From Saccharopolyspora_D taberi (GTDB lineage: Bacteria; Actinomycetota; Actinomycetes; Mycobacteriales; Pseudonocardiaceae), in contig NZ_BAAAUX010000013.1 of the NCBI RefSeq assembly GCF_039534165.1, forward strand, positions 96,875 through 160,874: DNA of 64,000 nt, given 5' to 3'. The notes below the pieces were generated by a model. That model was not told the origin of the DNA. It worked only from the letters and a program-made list of their open reading frames with translations, and made no database searches. Positions 43,519 to 52,316 of this stretch are shown piece after piece. Both the position numbers and the translations under genes were made by a program. Within the stretch, counting starts at the first letter, position 1, and the number at the start of each line of letters is the position of its first letter.

Positions 43519-45294
43519 GTGGGCAGGACCAGCCGCCTCGTAGCGGCCACGATCAGCGCAGTCGCCGTCGTCTCCGCGTGCCTGGCCACCACCGGCAGCG
43601 CCGTGCCGCCCGATCCCGCCCGCGCGTGGGCGGATGCGACCCTGGACGGGATGACGCTGGAGGAGAAGGTCGGACAGCTGTTCGTCACCTACACCTACGG
43701 CCGCTCCGCCGACACCCCGCACCCCCAGAACCGCGAGGAGTTCGGCGTCGACACCCCGGCGCAGGTGGTGCAGAAGTACCACCTCGGCGGCATGATCCAC
43801 TTCTCCTGGACCGACAGCCTCCACGACCCGAAGCAGATCGCCGAGCACTCCAACGGCCTGCAGAACGCCGCGGTGAACTCGGGCGCGAAGGTGCCGCTGC
43901 TGATCTCCACCGACCAGGAGCAGGGCCAGGTCACCCGGATCAAGGAGCCCGCGACCCAGCTGCCCGGCAACATGGCGCTGGGAGCCGGGCGCAGCGCAGA
44001 GGACGCGCGCCGCTCGGCGGCGATCACCGGCGAGGAGCTGCGGGCGATGGGCCTGGCCCAGAACTTCGCGCCCAGCGGGGACGTCAACGTGAACCCGGCG
44101 AACCCGGTGATCGGAGTTCGCTCGTTCTCCTCCGATCCGGGGCTTGCCGCCGAGTTCAGCGCCGCCCAGGTCCGCGGTTACCAGGAGGACTCCAACGTCG
44201 CCGCCGCCGTCAAGCACTTCCCCGGGCACGGCGACACCAACCAGGACAGCCACACCGCGCTGCCGGTGATCGAGCACGACCGCCAGCAGTGGGAGCAGCT
44301 GGACGCGCCGCCGTTCCGGGAGGCGATCGCCGCGGGCACGGACGTGGTGATGAGCGCGCACATCGTGGTGCCCAAGCTGGACGACTCGGGTGAGCCGTCG
44401 ACGCTGTCCCGCAACGTGATCACCGGGATGCTCCGGGAGGAGCTGGGCTACCAGGGCGTCGTCGTCACCGACTCGCTCCAGATGGACGGGGTCCGGCAGA
44501 TGCACCCGGACGGCGAGATCCCGGTGCTGGCCCTGGAGGCCGGTGTCGACCAGCTGCTGATGCCGCAGAACCTCCAGGTCGGCATCGACGGCGTGCTCAA
44601 CGCGGTGCGCACCGGCCGGCTGACCGAGCAGCGCATCGACGAGAGCGTGCGGCGGGTGCTGGAGATGAAGGCCCGCCGCGGGGTCGTCGAGAACCCGTTC
44701 GTCGACGTGTCCAAGGTGGACGAGATCGTCGGTTCGCCGAAGAACACCGGCGACGCGCAGACGATCACCGACCGCTCCACGACGCTGCTGCGCAACGATG
44801 CGAACCTGCTGCCGCTGCGGGAGAAGCAGAAGCGCGTGTTCGTCACCGGAGCCGGCGCCGGTGCGACGAAGTCGCTGGCCGAGCGGATCAGCGCGCGCGG
44901 GCCGAAGGCGACCGCGCTGGAGACCGGGCTCAAGCCGACGCCGGAGCAGATCAACCAGGCGGTCGAGCAGTCGAAGGGCAACGACCTCACGGTGGTGCTG
45001 ACCAACGCAGCGTGGAGCGAGTCCAACGCGTCCCAGCTGGACCTGGTCCGGGCGTTGCAGCAGGCCGGGAAGCCGGTCGTCGCGGTCGCGGTCCGCGATC
45101 CCTACGACGCCGCGCACGTCGAGGAAGTGCCGACCTGGCTGACCACCTACTCGGACAAGGCGGTGGCCATGGAGTCGCTGACCAAGGTCCTGTTCGGCGA
45201 GTCCGCCCCGGCGGGCAAGCTGCCGGTGCCGGTGCCCGACCCGAAGACGCCCGGCACCGACCGCTATCCGTTCGGACACGGCCTGAGCTGGTGA
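43519..45294 (+). CDS. nagZ: Beta-N-acetylglucosaminidase (GH3), lipoprotein
   Basis: 591 residues from the GTG at 43519 (GGAGG upstream). A signal peptide ends in a lipobox VSAC (Cys 21). The GH3 domain has DQEQGQVTRI, the conserved KHFPGHGDTNQDSH loop with the general-acid His/Asp dyad of NagZ-type enzymes, and the nucleophile Asp in VVTDSLQMDGV. A C-terminal GH3-C domain (about 400-590) is present, as in Bacillus NagZ/YbbD. It releases GlcNAc from peptidoglycan fragments outside the membrane. It overlaps namZ (GTGA), forming the operon nagZ-namZ-esterase. Confidence 0.9.
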   Translation: MGRTSRLVAATISAVAVVSACLATTGSAVPPDPARAWADATLDGMTLEEKVGQLFVTYTYGRSADTPHPQNREEFGVDTPAQVVQKYHLGGMIHFSWTDSLHDPKQIAEHSNGLQNAAVNSGAKVPLLISTDQEQGQVTRIKEPATQLPGNMALGAGRSAEDARRSAAITGEELRAMGLAQNFAPSGDVNVNPANPVIGVRSFSSDPGLAAEFSAAQVRGYQEDSNVAAAVKHFPGHGDTNQDSHTALPVIEHDRQQWEQLDAPPFREAIAAGTDVVMSAHIVVPKLDDSGEPSTLSRNVITGMLREELGYQGVVVTDSLQMDGVRQMHPDGEIPVLALEAGVDQLLMPQNLQVGIDGVLNAVRTGRLTEQRIDESVRRVLEMKARRGVVENPFVDVSKVDEIVGSPKNTGDAQTITDRSTTLLRNDANLLPLREKQKRVFVTGAGAGATKSLAERISARGPKATALETGLKPTPEQINQAVEQSKGNDLTVVLTNAAWSESNASQLDLVRALQQAGKPVVAVAVRDPYDAAHVEEVPTWLTTYSDKAVAMESLTKVLFGESAPAGKLPVPVPDPKTPGTDRYPFGHGLSW

Positions 45295-46523
45295 CCGGGA
45301 TGGACCGCCGCAGCTTCCTGATCACCTCCGCGCTGTCGGCGTCCACGGCCGGGATGGCCGCCAACGCCGCCTGCGCGGCGCCGAAGCCCGAAGGGCTGCG
45401 CACCGGCGCCGACGTGCTGGCCGCCGAGAACTGGCAGCGGATCTCGGGCCGCCGGATCGGGGTCGTGACCAACCCGACCGGCGTGCTCTCGTCGCTGGTG
45501 CACGTCGTCGACGCCATGCACGCGGGCGGGGACGTCGACATCGCCGCGGTCTTCGGCCCGGAGCACGGGTTCCGCGGCACGTCGCAGGCCGGCGGTTCGG
45601 AAGGCGACTACGCCGATCCGCGCACCGGGCTCCCGGTGTACGACACCTACGGCGCGAGCGCCGACAAGATCGCGGAGATGTTCCGCAAGGCCGGGGTCGA
45701 GCAGGTCGTGTTCGACATCGCCGACGTCGGCGCCCGCTTCTACACCTACATCTGGACCATGTACGACGCGATGGTGGCCGCTTCGCGGACCGGCGCGTCG
45801 TTCCTGGTGCTGGACCGGCCGAACCCGCTCGGCGGCACGCGGGTCGCCGGGCCGACGCTGGACCCGCGGTTCGCGTCGGGCGTGGGCCGCCTGCCGATCG
45901 TGCTGCAGCACGGGATGACCGTCGGGGAGCTGGCCAAGCTGTTCGCCGCCGAGCACTTGGGCGCGCCGTTGCAGCTGGACGTGGTGCAGGTGGAGGGCTG
46001 GCGCGGACGCGACGCCGACGCCGGGCTGCCGTGGGTTCCGCCGAGCCCGAACATGCCGACCCCGGACACCGCCGCGGTCTACCCGGGAACCGGGTTGTTC
46101 GAGGGCACCACCTGGTCGGAGGGCCGGGGCACCACCCGGCCGTTCGAGATCATCGGCGCGCCCGGGGTGGACTGGCGGTGGGCCGAGGACCTCAACGCCG
46201 CCGGGCTGGCCGGAGTGCGGTTCCGGGAGACCTACTTCGTGCCCACCTTCTCCAAGCACACCGGCGCGACCTGCGGCGGCGTGCAGATCTACCGGAGCGG
46301 GGAGATCGACTCGATCGAGGTCGCGGTCGCCATGCTGGTCACCGCCAGGAGGCAGTACCCGTTCGGCTGGCGGGAGGACCTGATGATCGACAAGTTGTCC
46401 GGTTCGGACCGGCTGCGCACGATGGTCGACAGCGGGGCGGACGTGGCCGCGATCGTCGGATCGTGGCAGGAGGAACTCGCGGGCTTCCGCCGCACGCGGG
46501 AGCCGTACCTGCTCTACAGCTGA
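45291..46523 (+). CDS. namZ: Exo-beta-N-acetylmuramidase (DUF1343, GH171)
   Basis: 410 residues from the GTG overlapping nagZ (ATG at 45300 gives 407). The N-terminus MDRRSFLITSALSASTAG looks like a Tat signal. DUF1343 hallmarks follow: GRRIGVVTNPTGV, FGPEHGFRG (about 87-95), DIADVGARFYTYIWTM (about 145-160), VLDRPNPLGG, MPTPDTAAVYPGTGLFEGT and GVRFRETYFVPTFSKHTG. NamZ removes terminal MurNAc from disaccharide fragments after NagZ has removed GlcNAc, which fits the operon. The next gene starts 11 nt downstream. Confidence 0.92.
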   Translation: MTGMDRRSFLITSALSASTAGMAANAACAAPKPEGLRTGADVLAAENWQRISGRRIGVVTNPTGVLSSLVHVVDAMHAGGDVDIAAVFGPEHGFRGTSQAGGSEGDYADPRTGLPVYDTYGASADKIAEMFRKAGVEQVVFDIADVGARFYTYIWTMYDAMVAASRTGASFLVLDRPNPLGGTRVAGPTLDPRFASGVGRLPIVLQHGMTVGELAKLFAAEHLGAPLQLDVVQVEGWRGRDADAGLPWVPPSPNMPTPDTAAVYPGTGLFEGTTWSEGRGTTRPFEIIGAPGVDWRWAEDLNAAGLAGVRFRETYFVPTFSKHTGATCGGVQIYRSGEIDSIEVAVAMLVTARRQYPFGWREDLMIDKLSGSDRLRTMVDSGADVAAIVGSWQEELAGFRRTREPYLLYS

Positions 46524-46534
46524 AGGTGGGCCGC

Positions 46535-48274
46535 ATGGGCAAGACGATTCTGGCGATCGCGCTGGTCTCGGTCGCGGCGCTGAGCGCCGGATCGGCGTCG
46601 GCCTCCCCCGTGGGCGACGGCCGGTTCGACCGGCCGCGGGACGGCTTCGCCCCGGCCTCGACCGAGCTGCACGACGGCGACCCGTCCGACGCGGGGCTCC
46701 GTTCCGGGCCGATCGACGCCGCGCTGGAGCAGATCGAGGCGTGGACGGAGGTGGTCCCGGGCCGCGAGCACCCGATGTACGCGGGCGCGGTGAGCCTGCT
46801 GGTGCACAACGGGATCGTCGTCAGCCACGACGCGGTGGGCGACGAGGTCCGCTACGCCGACGGCAACGGCACCGAACTCCCGGCGGACCAGCGCGAGTCC
46901 GCCGACCGCGACACGATCTTCGACATCGCCTCGATCAGCAAGCTGTTCACCTCGATCGCCGCGTTGCAGCAGGTCGAGCAGGGCCGGATGCGGCTGGACG
47001 CGCCGGTGGCCGAATACCTCCCGGAGTTCGGCGTCAACGGCAAGGACCGGATCACCGTCCAGCAGCTGCTGACGCACACGTCCGGCCTGCAGGCCGAGGT
47101 CAAGCTGTGGACGCTGCCGCCGGAGCGGCGGATCCCGGCGGTCATGGAGCTGACCCCGGAGCAGCCGCCGGGCAGCGGCTACACCTACTCCGACCCGAAC
47201 ATGATCACGCTGGGCGTGCTGGTGGAGCGGGTCGCGGGGGCTCCGCTGGACCAGGTGGTGGCCGAGGGGATCACCGAGCCGCTGGACATGGACGACACCG
47301 GTTACAACCCGCCCGCGGCGGAGCTGGACCGGATCGCCGCGACCGAGTTCCAGGCCGATCCGCCGCGCGGGATGGTGCGCGGCCAGGTGCACGACGAGAA
47401 CTCCTGGGCGCTGGGCGGGGTTTCCGGTCACGCCGGGGTCTTCTCCACCGCGAGCGACCTCGCCGTGCTCGGCCAGGCGCTGCTCAACGGGGGCAGCTAC
47501 GCCGGGGAGCGGATCCTGGACGAGCGCACCGTCGAGCAGATGCTCACCGACTTCAACGGCGCTTACCCCGGCAACTCGCATGGTCTGGGCTTCGAGCTGG
47601 ACCAGCGCTGGTACATGGCCGGGCTGAGCGGTCCGCGCAGCGCCGGGCACACCGGTTACACCGGCACTTCGCTCGTGCTCGACCCGGCATCCCGGTCGAT
47701 CGCAGTGCTGCTGACCAACCGCGTGCACCCGTCGCGGAGCTGGGGATCGAACAACCCCGCGCGCCAAGCGCTCGCGCAGGGTCTGGCCGAAGCGATGGCG
47801 GTGCGGCCGACGCACGGGTCGAGGTCGTGGTTCGCCCGGGCGGCAGCTCCGGCGACGCTGACCACCGACCCGCTCGGGCCGGTCACCGGGGCCGCGCGGG
47901 TGTCCTTCGACGCCTTCGTCGACACGCAGAAGGACTCCGACGGGACCGACGCGCTCACCGTCGAGTTCAGCGGCGACGACGGCGCGACCTGGCGTCCCGT
48001 CGAGCTCGTGGCCGAAGGCCCCGGCGCGCCCGTAGGGCCGCAGCCGGCGCTGGCCGGCGCCGGGCACCGGGCGTGGTGGCGGGTGTCGGGTTCGGTGCCC
48101 GAGTCCCCGCAGCCGGTGCGGTTGCGCTGGCGCTACGCGCCGGACGCGCAGTACACCGGCCGCGGCGTGAACGTCGACGGGATCTTGGTGGCCGACCGGG
48201 CGGGCACGCTGCTCGACGGTGAACGCGAGGCGGACCGGTTGACATCCGAGGGCTGGGTGCCGACCCGCCGCTAG
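46535..48274 (+). CDS. Secreted beta-lactamase-fold serine hydrolase (YbbE-like)
   Basis: 579 residues from the ATG at 46535 (in-frame GTG at 46526 also possible). A signal peptide ends in SASA. The class C beta-lactamase/DD-peptidase fold has SxxK as SISK in FDIASISKLF (about 129), YSD in YTYSDPNMITLG, and HTG in GHTGYTG near 375. A C-terminal beta-sandwich of about 150 residues (PVTGAARVSFDAFVDT, VEFSGDDGATWRPVEL, WRYAPDAQYTGRGVNVDG) is an addition not found in plain esterases. In Bacillus the equivalent ybbE lies in the MurNAc recycling operon; the role may be removal of a peptide or acyl group. Confidence 0.85.
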   Translation: MGKTILAIALVSVAALSAGSASASPVGDGRFDRPRDGFAPASTELHDGDPSDAGLRSGPIDAALEQIEAWTEVVPGREHPMYAGAVSLLVHNGIVVSHDAVGDEVRYADGNGTELPADQRESADRDTIFDIASISKLFTSIAALQQVEQGRMRLDAPVAEYLPEFGVNGKDRITVQQLLTHTSGLQAEVKLWTLPPERRIPAVMELTPEQPPGSGYTYSDPNMITLGVLVERVAGAPLDQVVAEGITEPLDMDDTGYNPPAAELDRIAATEFQADPPRGMVRGQVHDENSWALGGVSGHAGVFSTASDLAVLGQALLNGGSYAGERILDERTVEQMLTDFNGAYPGNSHGLGFELDQRWYMAGLSGPRSAGHTGYTGTSLVLDPASRSIAVLLTNRVHPSRSWGSNNPARQALAQGLAEAMAVRPTHGSRSWFARAAAPATLTTDPLGPVTGAARVSFDAFVDTQKDSDGTDALTVEFSGDDGATWRPVELVAEGPGAPVGPQPALAGAGHRAWWRVSGSVPESPQPVRLRWRYAPDAQYTGRGVNVDGILVADRAGTLLDGEREADRLTSEGWVPTRR

Positions 48275-48275
48275 C

Positions 48276-49133
48276 TCACAGCTCCGGGCTCCAGCGCGCG
48301 GTGCCGCCGTCGCGGACGGCGCGACCGAACACGACGTCGGCGAAGTGCCCGCCGAAGCCGAGCGTGTCGGGTTCCAGCAGTTCGGCGACGAGCTCCTGGC
48401 GGGAGCGGATCGCCTGCTCGCGGTCGACGTCGATCCGGACCGGCCAGGTCGGTTGGGCGATCTGGACCGCGTTGTGCAGGGCGTCGCCGAGGACGATCAG
48501 CCGTCGCTGCTTGGAGGTCACCACGAACGAGGCGTGGCCCGGCGTGTGCCCCGGCGAGAGCCGGACCCGAACACCGGGGAAGACCTCCTCGCCGTCGGCG
48601 ACCGGGACGACCTGGTGCGCGAGCCGTTCGAGCATCTCGTCGGACACGTCGGCGGCGTGCTGGTCGCGGAGGGTCCACTCGGGCTCGGAGATCAGGTAGC
48701 GGGCGCCGGGGAAGACGCCCGGCCGGCAGGCCCAGCCGATGTGGTCGGTGTGCAGGTGGGTGATCGCGACCGACTCGATCTCGTGCGGGCGGCGGCCCAG
48801 GCGGGCGAGGTTGTCGATCAGCTCGCCGGCACGCAGCTCGCCGATGATCTCGTTGGACGGATCGTCGGGCTGGTGGCTCGGGCCGTAGCCCGCGTCGATC
48901 AGCATCGCGCGGTCGCCGTGCTCGACCAGCAGCGCGCCGATGCTCGCGACCAGGCTGCCGGTCTCGTCGAGGTGTTCGGTCCGCTCCCGCCAGTCCTGCG
49001 CGGTGGACTCCGGGAACCACCCGCGCGGCTTGAGCCGCACCGCGCCGTCGGGCACGTAGCTCACCCGCAGGTCGCCGAGCCGGATCGAGCGGATGCCCGC
49101 GACCTGGTTCCAGCGCTGCACAACTGCCGTCAT
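48276..49133 (-). CDS. Metallo-beta-lactamase-fold hydrolase
   Basis: 285 residues from an ATG with AAGGAG 7 nt upstream. The MBL metal motif THLHTDHIGW (about 118-127), then GHTPGHASF (about 193-201), IVLGDALH with a metal Asp, and a late His in FGGHFADVV give the set of di-zinc ligands. It resembles lactonase/quorum-quenching type MBL proteins (AttM/AiiA-like group) in length and start, but the substrate is unknown. Divergent from a MarR gene with palindromic operators between. Confidence 0.85.
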   Translation of the reverse strand: MTAVVQRWNQVAGIRSIRLGDLRVSYVPDGAVRLKPRGWFPESTAQDWRERTEHLDETGSLVASIGALLVEHGDRAMLIDAGYGPSHQPDDPSNEIIGELRAGELIDNLARLGRRPHEIESVAITHLHTDHIGWACRPGVFPGARYLISEPEWTLRDQHAADVSDEMLERLAHQVVPVADGEEVFPGVRVRLSPGHTPGHASFVVTSKQRRLIVLGDALHNAVQIAQPTWPVRIDVDREQAIRSRQELVAELLEPDTLGFGGHFADVVFGRAVRDGGTARWSPEL

Positions 49134-49170
49134 CGGTCACTCCTTCGTTCGAACAGCGACGGAAGATTAC

Positions 49171-49206
49171 AACTAGAATCTTTCTAATTGCAACTGTTCG
49201 AGTTGC
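49171..49206. promoter_or_regulatory. Two adjacent palindromes, candidate MarR operators
   Basis: AACTAGAA-TCT-TTCTAATT (49171-49189) and GCAACT-GTTCG-AGTTGC (49190-49206) lie back to back in the 87-bp space between the MBL and MarR genes, covering the expected promoters of both. Confidence 0.6.
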
Positions 49207-49220
49207 GCTAACCTTGGCGG

Positions 49221-49622
49221 ATGACCGACGCGCGGGAGCTGTGCAGCCTGATCGACGAACTCGCCCACCGCATCGACGAGCACGTCCGCTCCTGCGTGTC
49301 CGGCACCGACCTCACCGCGTCCCAGGCCATCGCGCTGCGCGAGCTGGGCGAGCCGCTGACCATGCGCGAGCTCGCCGGGCGCATGCACTGCGCGACCTCG
49401 AACGTGACCTTCGTGGTGGACCGGCTGGAGAAGCTCGGGCTGGTCGAACGCCAGCCGCACCCGCAGGACCGGCGGGCCAAGACGCTCGTGCTGACCGCCG
49501 ACGGCGAGCAGCAGCGGACCGCGCTGATCTCCCGGTTCTCGGTGAACACCCCGCTCGGCGCGCTGGACGAGGACGACCAGCAGGCGCTGTCCCGGCTGCT
49601 GCGGCGCGCGCTGTCGGAGTAG
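49221..49622 (+). CDS. MarR-family transcriptional regulator
   Basis: 133 residues. The winged helix LTMRELAGRMHCATSNVTFVVDRLEKLGLVERQPHPQDRRAK (about 46-87) includes the DRR wing. Divergent from the MBL hydrolase, with twin palindromes in between, so control of that gene and itself is the simplest reading. A single Cys in the recognition helix (MHCATS) and one at the N-terminus could allow oxidation sensing, as in OhrR; this is speculation. Confidence 0.88.
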   Translation: MTDARELCSLIDELAHRIDEHVRSCVSGTDLTASQAIALRELGEPLTMRELAGRMHCATSNVTFVVDRLEKLGLVERQPHPQDRRAKTLVLTADGEQQRTALISRFSVNTPLGALDEDDQQALSRLLRRALSE

Positions 49623-49675
49623 CCGAACCGAGCGACAATGGCCGCGGACCACCCGTTTCGACGGAAGGAAGCGCC

Positions 49676-50068
49676 GTGTCCGCGATTCCGCAAGACCGCG
49701 AGGACATCCTGAACAAGCGGGCCTTCGCCCACGTCGCGACCATCGGGCCGCACGGGGAACCGCAGTCGAGCCCGGTGTGGATCGGCTGGGACGGCACCCA
49801 CCTCAAGTTCAGCCAGACCAAGACCCGGCAGAAGTACCGCAACCTCCAGCGGGAACCGCGGATCGCGATCTCGGTGCACGACCCGGACCAGCCGTACCGC
49901 TACGTCGAGGTCCGGGGCCGGGTCGCGCGGGTCGAGGACGACGAGGGCAACGCCTTCATCAACAGCATGGCCAAGAAGTACCTGGACGAGGACGTCTACC
50001 CGTGGGACCAGCCCGGCGACGAGCGCATCATCGTCTACGTCGAGCCGGAGCACACGACCAAGCAGTAG
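49676..50068 (+). CDS. PPOX-class F420-dependent oxidoreductase
   Basis: 130 residues from a GTG with GGAAGGAA upstream. The split-barrel flavin-type fold begins EDILNKRAFAHVATIGPHGEPQSSPVWIGWDG and continues LKFSQTKTRQKYRNLQREPRIAISV and YVEVRGRVARVEDD, as in Rv1155-like PPOX-type F420 enzymes (about 130-145 residues). F420 use is inferred from the family in actinobacteria. It follows the MarR gene by 53 bp and is convergent, 1 nt apart, with the permease gene. Confidence 0.85.
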   Translation: MSAIPQDREDILNKRAFAHVATIGPHGEPQSSPVWIGWDGTHLKFSQTKTRQKYRNLQREPRIAISVHDPDQPYRYVEVRGRVARVEDDEGNAFINSMAKKYLDEDVYPWDQPGDERIIVYVEPEHTTKQ

Positions 50069-50069
50069 C

Positions 50070-51677
50070 TCAGCCCGCGGGCAGCACGTGCTCGCCGGTG
50101 CGGTCCGTGGTGACGCACAGGGAGCAGATCACCGCGTCGTGGGCGAAGCACGCGAGCACGTCGGGGCGCTCGAAGTCCTGCTCGCAGACGTGGCACCGGT
50201 AGCTGGTGTCGACCGGCGTTCCGTCCGCGTCGAACCGGGGTTCGGCGATGCCGTCGTCGGTCCGGCGCAGGTAGTAGCGGCCACCGGTCAGCACCGCCAT
50301 CACCGGTGTGAGCACCGCGGCGATCAGCACGGCCGCGATCGGCGAGTACGGCTGGAGCGCGGAGCCGAAGGCGCCGAAGTACATCGCGATCGAGATCAGC
50401 GCCGAGGCCAGGAACGCCACGACCCCGACCGGGTTGACCGCGTGCAGCATGCCGCGCCGGAACTCCGGTTCCCGGGGCGAGATCCCCAGCAGGTACTTGT
50501 TGACCAGGATGTCGGTGGCGACCGTGACCACCCAGGCGATGGCGCAGTTGGCGTAGAAGCTGAGCACCCCGTTGAGGAAGGCGAACATGTCCGCCTCCAT
50601 CAGCACCAGCGCGACCGCCAGGTTCAGCAGCACGAACACGTTCCGGCCCGGGTACCGCCTGGCGATCCGGGTGAACGAGTTGGTCCAGGTCAGCGAACCG
50701 GAGTAGGCGTTGGTGACGTTGATCTTGAGCTGGCTGGTCACGACCAGCACCACCGCCAGCGGGATCGCCAGCGCGGCGGGGAGGAACAGCCCGTAAACGC
50801 CCATGAACTGCTGCACCGGCTCGGTCGCCGCCGCACCCGCGACGCCCATGATGTAGAAGGCCAGGAACGCTCCGGTGGCCTGCTTGATCGCACCGAAGAA
50901 CACCCAGCCGGGACCGGCGACGACCACCGAGGTCCACCACGCCCGGCGGTTCTGCGGGGTGCGTGGCGGCATGAAGCGCAGGTAATCGATCTGCTCGCCG
51001 ATCTGGGCCATCAGCGACAGCGCGACGCCCGCGCCGAGCATCACCGACGCCGCGTTCAGCCCGCCGCCGCCCGCGCCCGCGAAGGCCAGCCACGCCGACA
51101 CCGAACCAGGGTCGACGACCACGAGGTAGCCGAGCGGGCCGACCATGAGCAGCAGCCACAGCGGTGTCGTCCAGACCTGGAGCTTGCTCAGCGCCTTCAT
51201 GCCGTAGACGACCAGCGGCACCACGACCAGCGTGGTGATCAGGTAGCCCAGCCAGAGCGGGACGCCGAGCCCGGCTTCGAGGCCCTGCGCCATGATCGCG
51301 CCCTCGGTGGCGAAGAAGATGAAGGTGAAGCTGCCGAAGATCACGCTGGTCAGCACCGAGCCGTAGTAGCCGAACCCGGAGCCGCGGGTGATCAGGTCCA
51401 GGTCGATGTTGTAGCGGGCGCCGTAGTAGGCCAGCGGGAGGCCGGTGACGAAGATGATCGCCGCCGCGACCAGGATCGCGACCAGCGCGTTGAGGGTGCC
51501 GTAGCTGAGCCCGATCCCGGCGCCGATGGAGAAGTCGGCGAGGTAGGCGATGCCGCCGAGCGCGGTCGTCGCCACCACTCCCGGCCGCCAGCGCCGGTAG
51601 CCGCGCGGCGCGAAGCGCAGCGTGTAGTCCTCCAGCGTTTCCCGCACGGCCTGCGCTTTCTCGGCAACCTGGGACAT
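50070..51677 (-). CDS. NCS1-family permease with C-terminal zinc-ribbon-like tail
   Basis: 535 residues from the ATG at 51677 (GGAGGAG upstream). Twelve or so hydrophobic helices in the NCS1 (purine/cytosine/allantoin/thiamine-precursor) order: TALGGIAYLADFSIGAGIG, ITRGSGFGYYGSVLTSVIFG, SQLKINVTNAYSGSLTWTNSF. These match cytosine/purine permease motifs. After the last helix a cytosolic tail of about 60 residues carries CHVC...CFAH...CSLC, a likely zinc-binding module absent from standard NCS1 carriers. The substrate is unknown. Confidence 0.85.
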   Translation of the reverse strand: MSQVAEKAQAVRETLEDYTLRFAPRGYRRWRPGVVATTALGGIAYLADFSIGAGIGLSYGTLNALVAILVAAAIIFVTGLPLAYYGARYNIDLDLITRGSGFGYYGSVLTSVIFGSFTFIFFATEGAIMAQGLEAGLGVPLWLGYLITTLVVVPLVVYGMKALSKLQVWTTPLWLLLMVGPLGYLVVVDPGSVSAWLAFAGAGGGGLNAASVMLGAGVALSLMAQIGEQIDYLRFMPPRTPQNRRAWWTSVVVAGPGWVFFGAIKQATGAFLAFYIMGVAGAAATEPVQQFMGVYGLFLPAALAIPLAVVLVVTSQLKINVTNAYSGSLTWTNSFTRIARRYPGRNVFVLLNLAVALVLMEADMFAFLNGVLSFYANCAIAWVVTVATDILVNKYLLGISPREPEFRRGMLHAVNPVGVVAFLASALISIAMYFGAFGSALQPYSPIAAVLIAAVLTPVMAVLTGGRYYLRRTDDGIAEPRFDADGTPVDTSYRCHVCEQDFERPDVLACFAHDAVICSLCVTTDRTGEHVLPAG

Positions 51678-51799
51678 CCGACTCTCCTCCCGTCGCGTGC
51701 CCGGAGTGTTGGTGACCGTTGTTGCCTGCAAGATCCGTGTTCGTTTCCAGCGCATGACATCGGGGACGGCGGACGGTCGGATGGCGTTGGATCATCGGT

Positions 51800-52315
51800 A
51801 TGAACGACATCCGCCGTCTGACAGCCGACGAACTCCTCGCCTCCGCCGAAGAATTCGGCTCCCTGCTCGTGGACACGGTGGACAGCGGCGCGTCCGTGGG
51901 CTTCCTCGCGCCGCTCGACCACGCGGCGGCGACGGCGTGGTGGACCGCTGTCGCGCCAGGGGTCGCGGCGGGCGGGACCGTGGTGTGGGCCGCCCGGGTG
52001 GACGGCCGGATCGCGGGGACGGTCCAGATCCGGTTCGAGGACAAGGAGAACGGCCGCCACCGCGCCGAGGTGGTCAAGCTGCTCGTGCACCGCGACGCCC
52101 GCGGTCGCGGTCTCGGGCGGGAGCTGCTGGCGGTCGCCGAGCGCGGTGCGGTCGAGGCCGGGGTGCGCCTGCTGCTGCTGGACACCGTGACCGGCAGCCC
52201 TGCCGACAGCCTGTACCGGTCGGCGGGCTGGACCCCGTTCGGGACCGTGCCCGGGTACGCCGCCGACACCAAGGGCGTGCCGGAGCCGACGACGTTCTTC
52301 TACAAAGCTGTTTAG
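51800..52315 (+). CDS. GNAT-family N-acetyltransferase
   Basis: 171 residues. The acetyl-CoA site (motif A) reads VVKLLVHRDARGRGLGRELLAVAE (about 91-114), with the Q/RxxGxG/A element RGRGLG, followed by LLLLDTVTGSPADSLYRSAGW. It matches actinobacterial GNATs sometimes annotated as phosphinothricin-like or amino-acid acetyltransferases; substrate unknown. Divergent from the permease, convergent with the regulator gene (1 nt apart). Confidence 0.85.
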   Translation: MNDIRRLTADELLASAEEFGSLLVDTVDSGASVGFLAPLDHAAATAWWTAVAPGVAAGGTVVWAARVDGRIAGTVQIRFEDKENGRHRAEVVKLLVHRDARGRGLGRELLAVAERGAVEAGVRLLLLDTVTGSPADSLYRSAGWTPFGTVPGYAADTKGVPEPTTFFYKAV

Positions 52316-52316
52316 C

